This document shows, one piece after another, positions 29,413 through 37,647 of a stretch of 41,650 nucleotides of DNA. Numbering within the stretch: the first letter of the stretch is position 1; each line of letters begins with the position of its first letter. A program made the position numbers and the translations under genes. Below the pieces are notes generated by a model. The model was not told the origin of the DNA. It saw only the letters and a program-made list of their open reading frames with translations, and did not search any database. The DNA lies in the IMG/VR virus record IMGVR_UViG_3300046782_000105, positions 1-41,650 of that record, one strand, 5' to 3'. This stretch comes from a virus.

Positions 29413-31379
29413 GCGACAGCTATGGTGTTGCTCCAGGGACCGGCAACGAGCCTGGTCTGCCGCCGATCAACCTGCCGTCCTTCGGCGGTCCTCCGCAGGC
29501 ACCTCCGCAGTCGCAGCCGCTGCAGGTCACCGTTCACCCCAAGCCCCCTGCTGTAAATCGCGCCGACGGCGCCGCTGCGGCGGCGATGCCGGAATACGTC
29601 CCGCAGGCCGCGCCTGCTGCCGCAGCAGATGCGGAGGATGGCGCAGCCGTCACGGCGATGCCGGAATATGTGCCAAACCCCGACACGGCGCCGCTTCCGG
29701 AGCCGGGCCCTGTCGATCGGCTGGGGGCGCGGCTGGCGGCGCCGGGCTTTGTTGATCGTGTCAAAAACCTCTGGGAGCATCCGCCGGCAGGGCCTTCGAT
29801 CGTCGGCGACATTCTCAAGCCGCTCTGGAGCGCAGCAACCCTGCCGGGCGATGTGCAGGCCGGCAAAGTAGATCCGATGTCGGATGCAGGAATAGGGCGG
29901 GCCTGGGAGGCTGCGAAGGTTCTCTCGCCGATCAATCCAGCGATCCGCGCCGGCGATCTTGCGATCCCAGGCGTGAGGACGCGGGCATCGCCGGAAGCGC
30001 AGGCTGCGATCTCGCCGGCGGCAGCAGCTCAGAGGCAGGGCATTGCGCTGCCGAGCGCAATCGCAAATCCAAGTCCGTTCACGCGCATTCTCGGCCAGGT
30101 CGTCAGCAAGGCGCCGGGTGGCAGCGTTCTGAGCCGCGCGATCGAGAACGCCTCAAACCAGACCGAGGGCGCAGTCACCAGGACCGCATCTGCGCTCGGT
30201 GCCGCAAATCCGGCTGAAGCGGGCGCCGCATTTTCACAAGGCATTCAGACCGGCTTCAAGCCGGCAATTAAAAAGGTCGTCGGCGATGCCTATGATCGCG
30301 TCGATGCGCTGGTCGATCCGAATGTCACGACGCCGCTCACCGCAACGACCAAGGCTGTGTCAGACATCATGGCCGAGCGCCAGGCCGGCGCCATGGATCC
30401 GTACAGCTCTGCGGTGAAATTAGTCTCCGAGGGCGTCACGCGGCCAGAGGGTCTCAGCTATACGGGCATCAAAAGCCTTCGCAGCAGCATCGGCGAAATG
30501 ATCGACACTGGGACGTTCCCCGAGGGCATGTCGCAAACTGAGCTGCGGCGGCTCTACAAAGGGCTCACTGCTGATCTGAAAAATTCAGTCGCCCAAGCCG
30601 GCGGCAAAGATGCGGCCAATGCGTTCAACTACGCCAACACCTTGGCGAAAAACGCAGCCGCCTGGAAGGACAGCATCGCCAAGGTTCTCGGACCCGAGAG
30701 CCGCAGCAGCGAAGGCATTGCAGCAACCATCACCAGGATGGCCGGCAAGGGGCCGACGGCAGACATCGAGACGCTGCTTCGCGCGCGAACTGCGGTGCCA
30801 AAATCGGCCTGGGCCGAGGTTGCGTCAAATGCGCTCGCGCGCCTCGGGCGCGACAAGGCGGGGAATTTCAGCCCGCCGCGGTTCTTCTCTGACTATGGTA
30901 ATTTGTCGAAGGAAGGGAAGGCCGCGCTGTTCGGCGGCGCCGGCTCGGATAATTTGCTGCCGTTCCTCGATGAGATCCATCGCGTCAGCAAGGCATTCAG
31001 CGAAGCTGGGAAACTCGCCAACGTATCCGGCACCAGCTCGCACAATGTCGCGGCTGCTGCCCTCGGCGCCGTCGCCGCGGGCGTGGCTCACCTGTCTTGG
31101 GTAGAGCCCGTCACCGCCGTCACTGCGGCGGTTGGCGCCTATGGCACCGCGCGCATTTTGGCTCGGCCAGCGACCGCCGCCGCTATGGCGCGATGGGCCC
31201 GAGCCTCGCTCGCCTTCAAGCAACGGCCAGGCGCGATCGCCGGCACGGCGATGATAAGGGCGAGCATCGATCTCTCGAGGACCGCCAGGAGCTACGGCAT
31301 CAACGTCTCGCCTAAAGAGCTGCTGAATGCCACGCAGGGCACCCAGCCAGTTCGCGCCGATCAGCAGCCAACAAAATGA
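29409..31379 (+). CDS. Internal virion/ejection protein, 656 aa
   Basis: Residues 1-110 are Pro/Ala-rich with a duplicated element, A-A-MPEYVP at 60-65 and T-A-MPEYVP at 84-89. From 190 on it is helical ('RILGQVVSKAPGGSVLSRAI', 'LRRLYKGLTADLKNSVAQAG', 'NAFNYANTLAKNAAAWKDSI'). A hydrophobic Ala-rich segment at about 535-575 ('NVAAAALGAVAAGVAHLSWV') could cross membranes during ejection. The ATG at 29409 overlaps the previous stop as ATGA. Third of the ejection set by place and composition. Confidence 0.72.
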   Translation: MSDSYGVAPGTGNEPGLPPINLPSFGGPPQAPPQSQPLQVTVHPKPPAVNRADGAAAAAMPEYVPQAAPAAAADAEDGAAVTAMPEYVPNPDTAPLPEPGPVDRLGARLAAPGFVDRVKNLWEHPPAGPSIVGDILKPLWSAATLPGDVQAGKVDPMSDAGIGRAWEAAKVLSPINPAIRAGDLAIPGVRTRASPEAQAAISPAAAAQRQGIALPSAIANPSPFTRILGQVVSKAPGGSVLSRAIENASNQTEGAVTRTASALGAANPAEAGAAFSQGIQTGFKPAIKKVVGDAYDRVDALVDPNVTTPLTATTKAVSDIMAERQAGAMDPYSSAVKLVSEGVTRPEGLSYTGIKSLRSSIGEMIDTGTFPEGMSQTELRRLYKGLTADLKNSVAQAGGKDAANAFNYANTLAKNAAAWKDSIAKVLGPESRSSEGIAATITRMAGKGPTADIETLLRARTAVPKSAWAEVASNALARLGRDKAGNFSPPRFFSDYGNLSKEGKAALFGGAGSDNLLPFLDEIHRVSKAFSEAGKLANVSGTSSHNVAAAALGAVAAGVAHLSWVEPVTAVTAAVGAYGTARILARPATAAAMARWARASLAFKQRPGAIAGTAMIRASIDLSRTARSYGINVSPKELLNATQGTQPVRADQQPTK

Positions 31380-31470
31380 CCACCACGGTGGCACGATGAG
31401 CCAGATCAGCGTGAAGTAAAGCAAAAACGCGGCGTTCAGGATCCGCGTCTCCCCAGATCGGTAGGCACTC

Positions 31471-32487
31471 ATGAAACGGTTTCTCTCCGTAATCGCGGCG
31501 CTGTGCTTTGCTACGCAGGCGTTTGCCGCGGGTACCATTCCCGTAGCGCTGGTGCAACAGTTTAATGCCAACGGGCTGCCGCTCGTCAACTGCCAGCTCT
31601 CGATCTACGTCGTCGGAACGGTCGCTTCTCCCCAATATGCCTACCAGGATACCGCACTAACCCAGATCCTGCCCTGGCCGGTGACCTGCGACAGCACGGG
31701 CCGGCTGCCGATGTTCTACCTGGCCGACGGTTCGGTGCATGTGCGGCTGACCGACGTCGCCGGCGTCGTCCAGTTCGACTACCCCTCGATGCTGGTGATC
31801 GGGCCGTCCTCTGGCGGCGGTGGTGGTGGCGGCACGGTCGATCCGACGACGATCGCGGCGACCGGCGACATCAAGTTTCGGCTGACCACTGAATTCCTCA
31901 CCGGCTGGGTCAAGCTCAACGGCCAGACCATCGGCAGCGCCACCTCGGGTGCTACAGGTCGCGCCAACGCCGACACGCAGAACCTCTACGTCTATCTGTG
32001 GACGAATTGCCCGAACGCGCACTGCGCGGTCGCCGGCGGGCGAGGCGGAACGGCGCTCGCTGATTTCGGCGCCAACAAGCAGATCGCGCTGCCCGACATG
32101 CGCGCGCGCGTCCTCGCCGGTCTCGATGACATGGGCACGACGGCTGCGGGGATCCTGCAGACCAAAAACATGACCGGGGCCGGCGACACCGTGACGACGC
32201 CAGGCGGCATCGGCGGCGAGGCGGTCCACACGCTGATCGCTGCGGAAGCGGCGATCCTCACCTTGACATCGACGGTCACCGATCCTGGGCACACTCACAC
32301 GCTCACTCCGAACTTGGTTGGCCCAGGCGGCGCCGGCTATCAGGCCGGCGGGAATAACGCCGCCGGAACCGGCACCACCTCCAGCAGCATGACCGGCGTC
32401 ACTGTCGCCACGACGAGCAACGCCGGCGGCGGCTCGCACAACGTCACGCAGCCCTTCATGCTGGGCACCTGGTACGAAAAGCTCTGA
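31471..32487 (+). CDS. Tail-collar-domain fibre protein with signal peptide
   Basis: 338 residues. An apparent Sec signal (MKRFLSVIAALCFATQAFA) precedes a beta N-terminal domain and a Gly linker (about 113-120). The rest is a phage tail collar domain: 'GDIKFRLTTEFLTGWVKLNG', 'LYVYLWTNC', 'QIALPDMRARVLAGLDDMG', 'GGEAVHTLIAAE', ending in 'SHNVTQPFMLGTWYEKL'. This is a fibre or adsorption protein. The ribosome site is poor. The 90 bases before it carry no forward gene, but the opposite strand is open there. Confidence 0.85.
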   Translation: MKRFLSVIAALCFATQAFAAGTIPVALVQQFNANGLPLVNCQLSIYVVGTVASPQYAYQDTALTQILPWPVTCDSTGRLPMFYLADGSVHVRLTDVAGVVQFDYPSMLVIGPSSGGGGGGGTVDPTTIAATGDIKFRLTTEFLTGWVKLNGQTIGSATSGATGRANADTQNLYVYLWTNCPNAHCAVAGGRGGTALADFGANKQIALPDMRARVLAGLDDMGTTAAGILQTKNMTGAGDTVTTPGGIGGEAVHTLIAAEAAILTLTSTVTDPGHTHTLTPNLVGPGGAGYQAGGNNAAGTGTTSSSMTGVTVATTSNAGGGSHNVTQPFMLGTWYEKL

Positions 32488-33161
32488 TGTACCAGAACCC
32501 AATCAACCTGCAGCAGTTCTCCAATCGCGAGGATCTCATCCTCTCGATGGGGATCTACGACGACGACACCTTCGAACCGATCGACCTGGTGCGCGCCTCG
32601 ACCGCGACCGGGCAGGCCTTCACCTCAAACGCCTGGACCGTGAAGGACGGGGCGATCGTCACCACCTCGGCAACGCAGCTCACCATCCCGGCCCTCCCGG
32701 TCAACGCGCAGCTCTCCGCGCTTGCGCTCACCGTGGCGCCAGGTCTTGCCATCCAGGGCGGCGATCCGATCACGATTGCCGACACGGCGACGGGCAAGAA
32801 CACGATGTCGGGATATGTCTTGAGCTACGCGATCGCGACCGGCGCGCTCGTCGTCCAGATCGGCTTCACGTTTCAATTCGAGATCCGCAAGGTCGGCCCG
32901 AACTGGCAACCTGGCGCCGTCGGCTACACGGCATGGTTCGACGTCGGCGTCAGCAACCAGCAGCCGGTCATCATCGGCTCGCTCGCCAATTACATCTCGA
33001 TCATCGATGTCGGGATGCTGCAGATCGACATCCCCGAGAGCAAGATGCGCGCGCTCACCGCCGACACTTACGGCTGTGCCCTGACGCTGACCGATAGCGT
33101 CAGCACCAGGCAGATCTTCCTCGCCACGCTGCCGATCCTGTGGGGTGGGGTGACCAACTGA
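32487..33161 (+). CDS. Tail-region structural protein, 224 aa
   Basis: Not a recognised family, but all-beta in style: 'DLILSMGIYDDDTFEPIDLV', 'ITIADTATGKNTMSGYVLSY', 'QIDIPESKMRALTADTYGCA', 'TLTDSVSTRQIFLATLPILW'. It resembles small baseplate-like or fibre-adapter proteins. Start and stop are both TGATG-coupled to collar and spike genes, supporting joint assembly at the tail. Confidence 0.7.
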   Translation: MYQNPINLQQFSNREDLILSMGIYDDDTFEPIDLVRASTATGQAFTSNAWTVKDGAIVTTSATQLTIPALPVNAQLSALALTVAPGLAIQGGDPITIADTATGKNTMSGYVLSYAIATGALVVQIGFTFQFEIRKVGPNWQPGAVGYTAWFDVGVSNQQPVIIGSLANYISIIDVGMLQIDIPESKMRALTADTYGCALTLTDSVSTRQIFLATLPILWGGVTN

Positions 33162-34204
33162 TGGCGAGGATCCCCAAGATCCGCGTCAATACGCCGGTGA
33201 CGTTTCCGACACTGGTGCAGGGCTCTGGCCCGGTCACCGTCACCAAGAAGAACGGTATCTGGACAATCGGGCTTGCGGGCAGCGCATACGGTCCACCGAG
33301 CCTCACGGTCCTCGGTGGCCTTTATGCGAACCCAGGCGCGCCGCACAAATGGGTCTACTCGATCAACAACGACGGCAGCGTCACCCTGACGCAGCCGACC
33401 TACGCCGACATTGCCGGGACGCCGCTGCCGAGCCGACCAGCTCTGACTGCGAACCTCTCCTTGTATGTCAATCCATCGACAGGCAACGACGGCAACAACG
33501 GCCTAACAGCCGGAACGGCCTTCGCCACCCTTCTGAAGGCGTGGAGCGTTGTTTGTGGTTACGATCTCAACAACAAAAACGTCAGCATCAACCTCGCGGC
33601 TGGCACAGAGACGGGCGGCATCAGTTCGGCTCTAGCGCCCGTTGGCACGGGCACGATCTTCGTTGTCGGCGCCGGCTCTGGCACCACGACGATCAGTGTT
33701 CCCGCGTCTCAGTGCTTCCTGATTGCTCCAAGCACTCCAGTGACGGTGTCCATTCAGGGTGTGACCCTTACGTCAACCGGCGGTCATGGGATTATCGCGT
33801 CGGGCTATGGCGTCCTTGTTGTTCTCAACGGTGATGTGAATTTCGGCGTAGTCGCCGGCGATCATATGTATGCGACCGCGGGCGGGCGCATTTCGGTGAC
33901 CACGCCCTACACGATCTCTGGCGGTGCGTATTCTCATATGTTTGCCCAGCAGGGTGGTCAGATCCTTTTGTCGAGCATCGCGGTCACGATTTCTGCAAAC
34001 GTCGCAATCTCCATCTTCGCCAGCGCGGACAGTCTCGGGTTGGTCAGCGCCTACGCTGTGACCTATGCGCTTGGCGGGCACACCGTGACGTCCACTCGTT
34101 ATTACGTCACGGGAAACTCCGTCGTCTACACCAACGCCGGCGGCGCGAACTACTTCCCCGGCACCATTGCCGGCGCAACGGCAACCGGCGGGCAGTACAT
34201 CTAA
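33161..34204 (+). CDS. Tailspike-like beta-helix protein, 347 aa
   Basis: The N-terminal 40 residues ('RVNTPVTFPTLVQGSGPVTV' then TKKNGIWTIGL) recur in the next gene and are probably a virion-docking module. From about residue 100, 'LYVNPSTGNDGNNGLTAGTA' and FATLLKAW are the usual entry to a right-handed parallel beta-helix, followed by repeated short beta rungs (Thr/Val/Gly-rich). Such proteins bind or cut surface polysaccharide. Catalytic residues cannot be named. Confidence 0.75.
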   Translation: MARIPKIRVNTPVTFPTLVQGSGPVTVTKKNGIWTIGLAGSAYGPPSLTVLGGLYANPGAPHKWVYSINNDGSVTLTQPTYADIAGTPLPSRPALTANLSLYVNPSTGNDGNNGLTAGTAFATLLKAWSVVCGYDLNNKNVSINLAAGTETGGISSALAPVGTGTIFVVGAGSGTTTISVPASQCFLIAPSTPVTVSIQGVTLTSTGGHGIIASGYGVLVVLNGDVNFGVVAGDHMYATAGGRISVTTPYTISGGAYSHMFAQQGGQILLSSIAVTISANVAISIFASADSLGLVSAYAVTYALGGHTVTSTRYYVTGNSVVYTNAGGANYFPGTIAGATATGGQYI

Positions 34205-34834
34205 ATGAGCATGGTCGAAGACACCCGCGTCAATGTGCCGGTGCCATTCCCGACGCTCGTGCAGTCGTCGGGACCAGTCATCGTCAGCAAAAAGAACGGC
34301 ATCTGGTCTATCGGGCTGTCGGTTGCCGGCATCCCGCCGCAGACGCCGCCGCCTGGCAGTCTGGCGACCGATTACGTTCTGGTCTGGGACAGTGTCGCGC
34401 AGACCTGGATCACGGTGCCGCTGTCGGCGCTGGGCGGCAGCGGTGGCGGCATCGGAGAAGCGCCGAACGACGGCCAGCAATACGGCAGGCAATCGCTCGG
34501 CTGGACTGTGATTACGGGAGGAGGAGGCGGTGGGCCACCGGCGCCGGTGTTCGATACCGCGGCGGGCACCTACAACGTGACCACCGAACAGGTGCTGCTG
34601 GTCAACAAGACAGTACCGGCGGCGAACAACGTGCAGCTCCCGGCTGCGTCAGGTAGGGGCGGCGTTGCGATCGTCGTCAAGGATTATGCCGGCAACGCTG
34701 CGACCTTCGCGATCTCGATCTTACCCAACGGGGCCGAGAGGATCGATGGCCTTGCGACATTGCCGATCAATTCGAACTACGGCGGCTTCAAGCTTGTCCC
34801 GATCTCGACAGGCGGATGGTACATCTCACCATGA
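34205..34834 (+). CDS. Second fibre-type protein sharing the spike's N-terminal module
   Basis: 209 residues. 'RVNVPVPFPTLVQSSGPVIV' then SKKNGIWSIGL is nearly the same as the start of the preceding spike. A Pro-rich linker and a Gly run follow, then a beta C-terminal domain of a type common at fibre ends ('VLLVNKTVPAANNVQLPAAS', 'GVAIVVKDYAGNAATFAISI', 'GGFKLVPISTGGWYI'). Begins right after the spike's TAA without a clear ribosome site. Confidence 0.72.
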   Translation: MSMVEDTRVNVPVPFPTLVQSSGPVIVSKKNGIWSIGLSVAGIPPQTPPPGSLATDYVLVWDSVAQTWITVPLSALGGSGGGIGEAPNDGQQYGRQSLGWTVITGGGGGGPPAPVFDTAAGTYNVTTEQVLLVNKTVPAANNVQLPAASGRGGVAIVVKDYAGNAATFAISILPNGAERIDGLATLPINSNYGGFKLVPISTGGWYISP

Positions 34835-35685
34835 AAAAACTGCTCGCTCTCGCGCTGCTTCTCCTGGGCGGCGCCGCGCATGCACAGGGCACTGGGCAAC
34901 TCGGCTCTGGCCAGGTGTGGGGAAATTCCAGCGCCTCGCAAGCGATCGCATCGCCGACCAATCTGTGGGCGCTCATCAATCGAAATTGCTCGACGCCAGG
35001 AACGGGCAGTATTCCGTTCATGGGCGCGGCAAATCTGAGCTGCGTCGTTCCTGGAAGCACAACGCAGGTTCTGCACGGCGGCACGGCGCCGGCTTTTTCG
35101 GCGGTCGCTCTCGGGACTGATGTATCGGGGACGCTTGGCGCGGCGCAATTCCCCGCGCTAACGGGCGATGTGACGACCTCGGCTGGATCGCTCACGACAA
35201 CGCTGGCGACCGTCAACGCCAACGTCGGCACATTCGGCAGCACGACAAATTGCGTCACCTACACGGTCAACGGCAAGGGCCTGGTTACGGCATCGTCGCA
35301 AGGCACTTGTGCGCCGGCGATCGGCAGCGTCACAGGCCTCGGCACCGGCGTTGCAACAGCACTCGGGGTCAACGTCGGATCCTCCGGCGCGTTTGCCCAG
35401 TTGATCGCCAGCGGCGCACTGGCACTGTCTACGAGTGCGATCGCGTCTGCCGCTTGCACAACGGCGCAAACCGCGACCGCCACCGGCACCCTCACAACCG
35501 ATGCCATCATTGCGTCATTCAACGGCGATCCGACCGCCGTCACGGGGTATATTCCGCTCACCTCCGGCATGCTGACCATCATCCCCTATCCGACAGCGAA
35601 CACGGTCAATTTCAAGGTCTGCAATAACACCGCCGCCTCGATCACACCTGGCGCGGTCACCATCAATTGGCGGGTGGTGCGGTGA
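34831..35685 (+). CDS. Tail fibre protein with signal peptide, 284 aa
   Basis: A textbook Sec signal (MKKLLALALLLLGGAAHA) precedes a fibre body. 'FPALTGDVTTSAGSLTTTLA' with TVNANVGTFGS and 'VTYTVNGKGLVTASSQGTCA' are a widespread phage fibre module. The C-terminus ('AVTINWRVV') ends like a receptor-binding beta domain. The ATG overlaps the previous TGA as ATGA. The combination of an export signal and a fibre body is unexpected. Confidence 0.8.
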   Translation: MKKLLALALLLLGGAAHAQGTGQLGSGQVWGNSSASQAIASPTNLWALINRNCSTPGTGSIPFMGAANLSCVVPGSTTQVLHGGTAPAFSAVALGTDVSGTLGAAQFPALTGDVTTSAGSLTTTLATVNANVGTFGSTTNCVTYTVNGKGLVTASSQGTCAPAIGSVTGLGTGVATALGVNVGSSGAFAQLIASGALALSTSAIASAACTTAQTATATGTLTTDAIIASFNGDPTAVTGYIPLTSGMLTIIPYPTANTVNFKVCNNTAASITPGAVTINWRVVR

Positions 35686-36644
35686 AATTGCTCGCTCGCC
35701 TGCTGTTCCTGCTGGCGACCGCCGCGCTGGTCGGTGGTCAGTCAATCCCGTGGCCGGGACCAGGCGCTGCTGTAACTTCTTCTGGACCTGCGACACCGCA
35801 GACCATTTTCCTCACCACCACTGGCGCCGGCACCTGGACGGTCCCTGCCGATTGGACAACCACCAATTCTATTGAGGTCATCGCGGGTGGGGGCGGTGGC
35901 GGCAATTCCAGCACTGTCAGATCCGGTGGCGGCGGAGGCGGCGGCGGATATTCCATCACGCCGAATATCACCACCCTCACGCGGGGCGCTGTAATCAACA
36001 TCGGCGTAGGAGTGGGAGGAGCCACCGGAACAGCCGGTGGCGATACATGGTTCAACGGCACGGCGCTCGCGGGATCCTCTATTGGAGCGCAGGGCGGTGG
36101 GCCAGGCGGCAGCAGCGCAAGTGGAACTGGTGGCGCGGCGGCGTCTGGTACTGGAACGACCAAATACAGCGGTGGTGCTGGCGGCTCAGTAGGGGGCGGA
36201 ACATCCGCTGGAGGCGGCGGAGGTGGAGGCTCCGGTGGGCCATTCGGTAATGGCGGGGCTGGTGGTTCGGAGACAAGCAGCGTTTACGGTGATGGAGGTG
36301 GTGGTGGCGGCGGCGGTTCATCTGTCACTCCCGTTAATACGCAGGCGGGCGGCAACAACCATCTCGGCACCGGCGGTGGTGCCGCTGGCACGAACGGCAC
36401 GGCAGGCGGCGGCGGAGGAGGCTCGACGCAAGGCGGCGCTAATCGCCCCGGCAACGGGGGCCCCGGCACCGAATGGGATGCCACGCACGGCTCTGGCGGA
36501 GGCGGTGGTGGCGCTAACGGCAACCAGTCGGGCGGAGGAGGTGGCACTGGTGGTCTCTACGGTGCGGGTGGCGGAGGCGGCATGACCACGAACGCCCCGG
36601 CTGGACCTGGCGCACAGGGCATCATCGTCATCAAGTATCAATAG
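35682..36644 (+). CDS. Glycine-rich adhesin/receptor-binding protein with signal peptide
   Basis: 320 residues. A hydrophobic export-type N-terminus (MKLLARLLFLLATAALVGG), then 'TTGAGTWTVPADWTT' (a glycine-rich-domain lead-in), then about 230 residues with many Gly runs of 4-8, ending 'GPAGPGAQGIIVIKYQ'. Poly-Gly strands with variable loops are known to pack as polyglycine-II sandwiches in phage tip adhesins such as S16 gp38. The start is GTG at 35682 in a GTGA overlap. Variable loops may set host range. Confidence 0.82.
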   Translation: MKLLARLLFLLATAALVGGQSIPWPGPGAAVTSSGPATPQTIFLTTTGAGTWTVPADWTTTNSIEVIAGGGGGGNSSTVRSGGGGGGGGYSITPNITTLTRGAVINIGVGVGGATGTAGGDTWFNGTALAGSSIGAQGGGPGGSSASGTGGAAASGTGTTKYSGGAGGSVGGGTSAGGGGGGGSGGPFGNGGAGGSETSSVYGDGGGGGGGGSSVTPVNTQAGGNNHLGTGGGAAGTNGTAGGGGGGSTQGGANRPGNGGPGTEWDATHGSGGGGGGANGNQSGGGGGTGGLYGAGGGGGMTTNAPAGPGAQGIIVIKYQ

Positions 36645-36649
36645 GCTCA

Positions 36650-36886
36650 ATGGGCCTCCTCGAGCATAGCGCCAAGGCGCTGCACAGCCTCGCCGATGCC
36701 ATGAAGGCGCAGCCGATCGCGCTCGCGCTCATCGTCATCAATCTCTTGTTCCTCGGCACCGCGGTCCTGGTGCTGCGCGACGTCGCGCTCAACGCGCGCG
36801 AGCGAGAAATCTCCGACAGCAAACTGCTGTCGCAGATCCTGCGCGACTGCGCGGTGAAGAAGCCCGACAGCAACAGAGGAGAGTGA
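36650..36886 (+). CDS. One-helix membrane protein, holin- or i-spanin-like, 78 aa
   Basis: An amphipathic N-terminus (LLEHSAKALHSLADAMKAQP), one transmembrane segment (about 21-43, 'IALALIVINLLFLGTAVLVL'), then a charged cytoplasmic or periplasmic helix ending in one Cys (RDCAVKKPD). The size and place next to the last late genes fit a lysis protein. The topology does not decide between holin and inner-membrane spanin. Confidence 0.65.
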   Translation: MGLLEHSAKALHSLADAMKAQPIALALIVINLLFLGTAVLVLRDVALNAREREISDSKLLSQILRDCAVKKPDSNRGE

Positions 36887-36889
36887 TCG

Positions 36890-37231
36890 ATGAGACGAGC
36901 GTTCCTTGGCCTCGCGGCCATCGCATGCCTCGCCGGATCCCCGGCACAAGCGCATCATTTTGTCTGCGGCCTGGTGCAGCGGCTGCACTACAATCTGCCG
37001 CCAAAGTACAATCTGGCGTTGGCCTGGGCAGGCCTGCCTCATACCTATGCACATGCCGGCGCCGTCGTCGTCCAGAGGCGACCTGGCCGCGCGCTCGGCG
37101 GCGGTCCCGGTGGTCATGTGTCAAGGATCGTTGCGCTGCGCGGCCAGTGTCGGGCGTTGGTTGCCGACGAGAGGGGCACCTACGAGCGCGACATCTGCAG
37201 CCGGCTCGTCGCCTACGTCAGCCCTCGGTAG
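36890..37231 (+). CDS. Secreted Cys/His protein, possible NlpC/P60- or CHAP-like hydrolase
   Basis: 113 residues with a signal peptide cut after about residue 21 (SPAQA). The mature part has Cys26 (HHFVCGLVQ), 'AGAVVVQRRPGRALGGG', His76 in GGHVSRIV and Asp93 (VADERGTY). The order Cys, GA-V-V, GHVS-x-I-V recalls small NlpC/P60 or CHAP cysteine peptidases, although it is short and lacks the usual catalytic spacing. No other endolysin was found, so this is the best candidate. GGAGAG precedes the ATG. Confidence 0.6.
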   Translation: MRRAFLGLAAIACLAGSPAQAHHFVCGLVQRLHYNLPPKYNLALAWAGLPHTYAHAGAVVVQRRPGRALGGGPGGHVSRIVALRGQCRALVADERGTYERDICSRLVAYVSPR

Positions 37232-37248
37232 CGTTCCACCTCAACTTG

Positions 37249-37283
37249 GCCGGCGTCCCTTCAGTGGGGCGCCGGCTTTTTTT
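37249..37283 (+). terminator. Late operon terminator
   Basis: GCCGGCG (37249-37255) pairs with CGCCGGC (37270-37276), with an inner CCC/GGG extension, followed by seven T residues (37277-37283). It lies 18 bases after the last late gene and overlaps the 3' end of the convergent regulator gene. Confidence 0.9.
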
Positions 37284-37647
37284 GTCTCTTTTCGGACCCG
37301 ATGATTTTGGCCAGCATGTCGCGGACGATGGCCTCGACCCTGATGTCATCGATGATCTTGAGCTGCTCGAAGATCTCTTGCCGCAGCCGCGTATTGAGCC
37401 GCAGATCGACGCGACCTGCATTGCGCTCGTCATCGAAGAACGCAGAGATCGGCACCTTGAAGATTTTCGCAATGGTCTCCAGCCGACCGGCACCGATGCG
37501 GTTGGTGCCCTTCTCGTATTTCTGGATCTGCTGAAAGGTCAGCCCGAGAGCATGGCCGAGATCGGTCTGGGTCATGTCGGCCCTGATACGAAAGACACGC
37601 AGTCGCCCACCGACGTTAATGTCTGCCTGCGTTGGCGTTTTTCCCAT
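37261..37647 (-). CDS. XRE-family transcriptional regulator
   Basis: 128 residues. 'GGRLRVFRIRADMTQTDLGH' and 'ALGLTFQQIQKYEKGTNRIG' form the HTH, followed by 'ETIAKIFKVPISAFFDDE', the usual continuation in Hyphomicrobiales regulators. The C-terminal 45 residues are helical and likely dimerise. The ATG at 37647 has GAGGGAAG ahead. It overlaps the upstream gene by 32 bases and is the last gene of a leftward operon; it may regulate accessory or host genes in the lysogen. Confidence 0.85.
   Translation of the reverse strand: MGKTPTQADINVGGRLRVFRIRADMTQTDLGHALGLTFQQIQKYEKGTNRIGAGRLETIAKIFKVPISAFFDDERNAGRVDLRLNTRLRQEIFEQLKIIDDIRVEAIVRDMLAKIIGSEKRQKKPAPH

Noticed and set aside
35890-36600. Possible CRISPR-like or satellite repeat from GGC/GGT-rich DNA
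   Set aside because: No regular repeat-spacer spacing; the repeats are codon-level glycine runs inside an intact reading frame.
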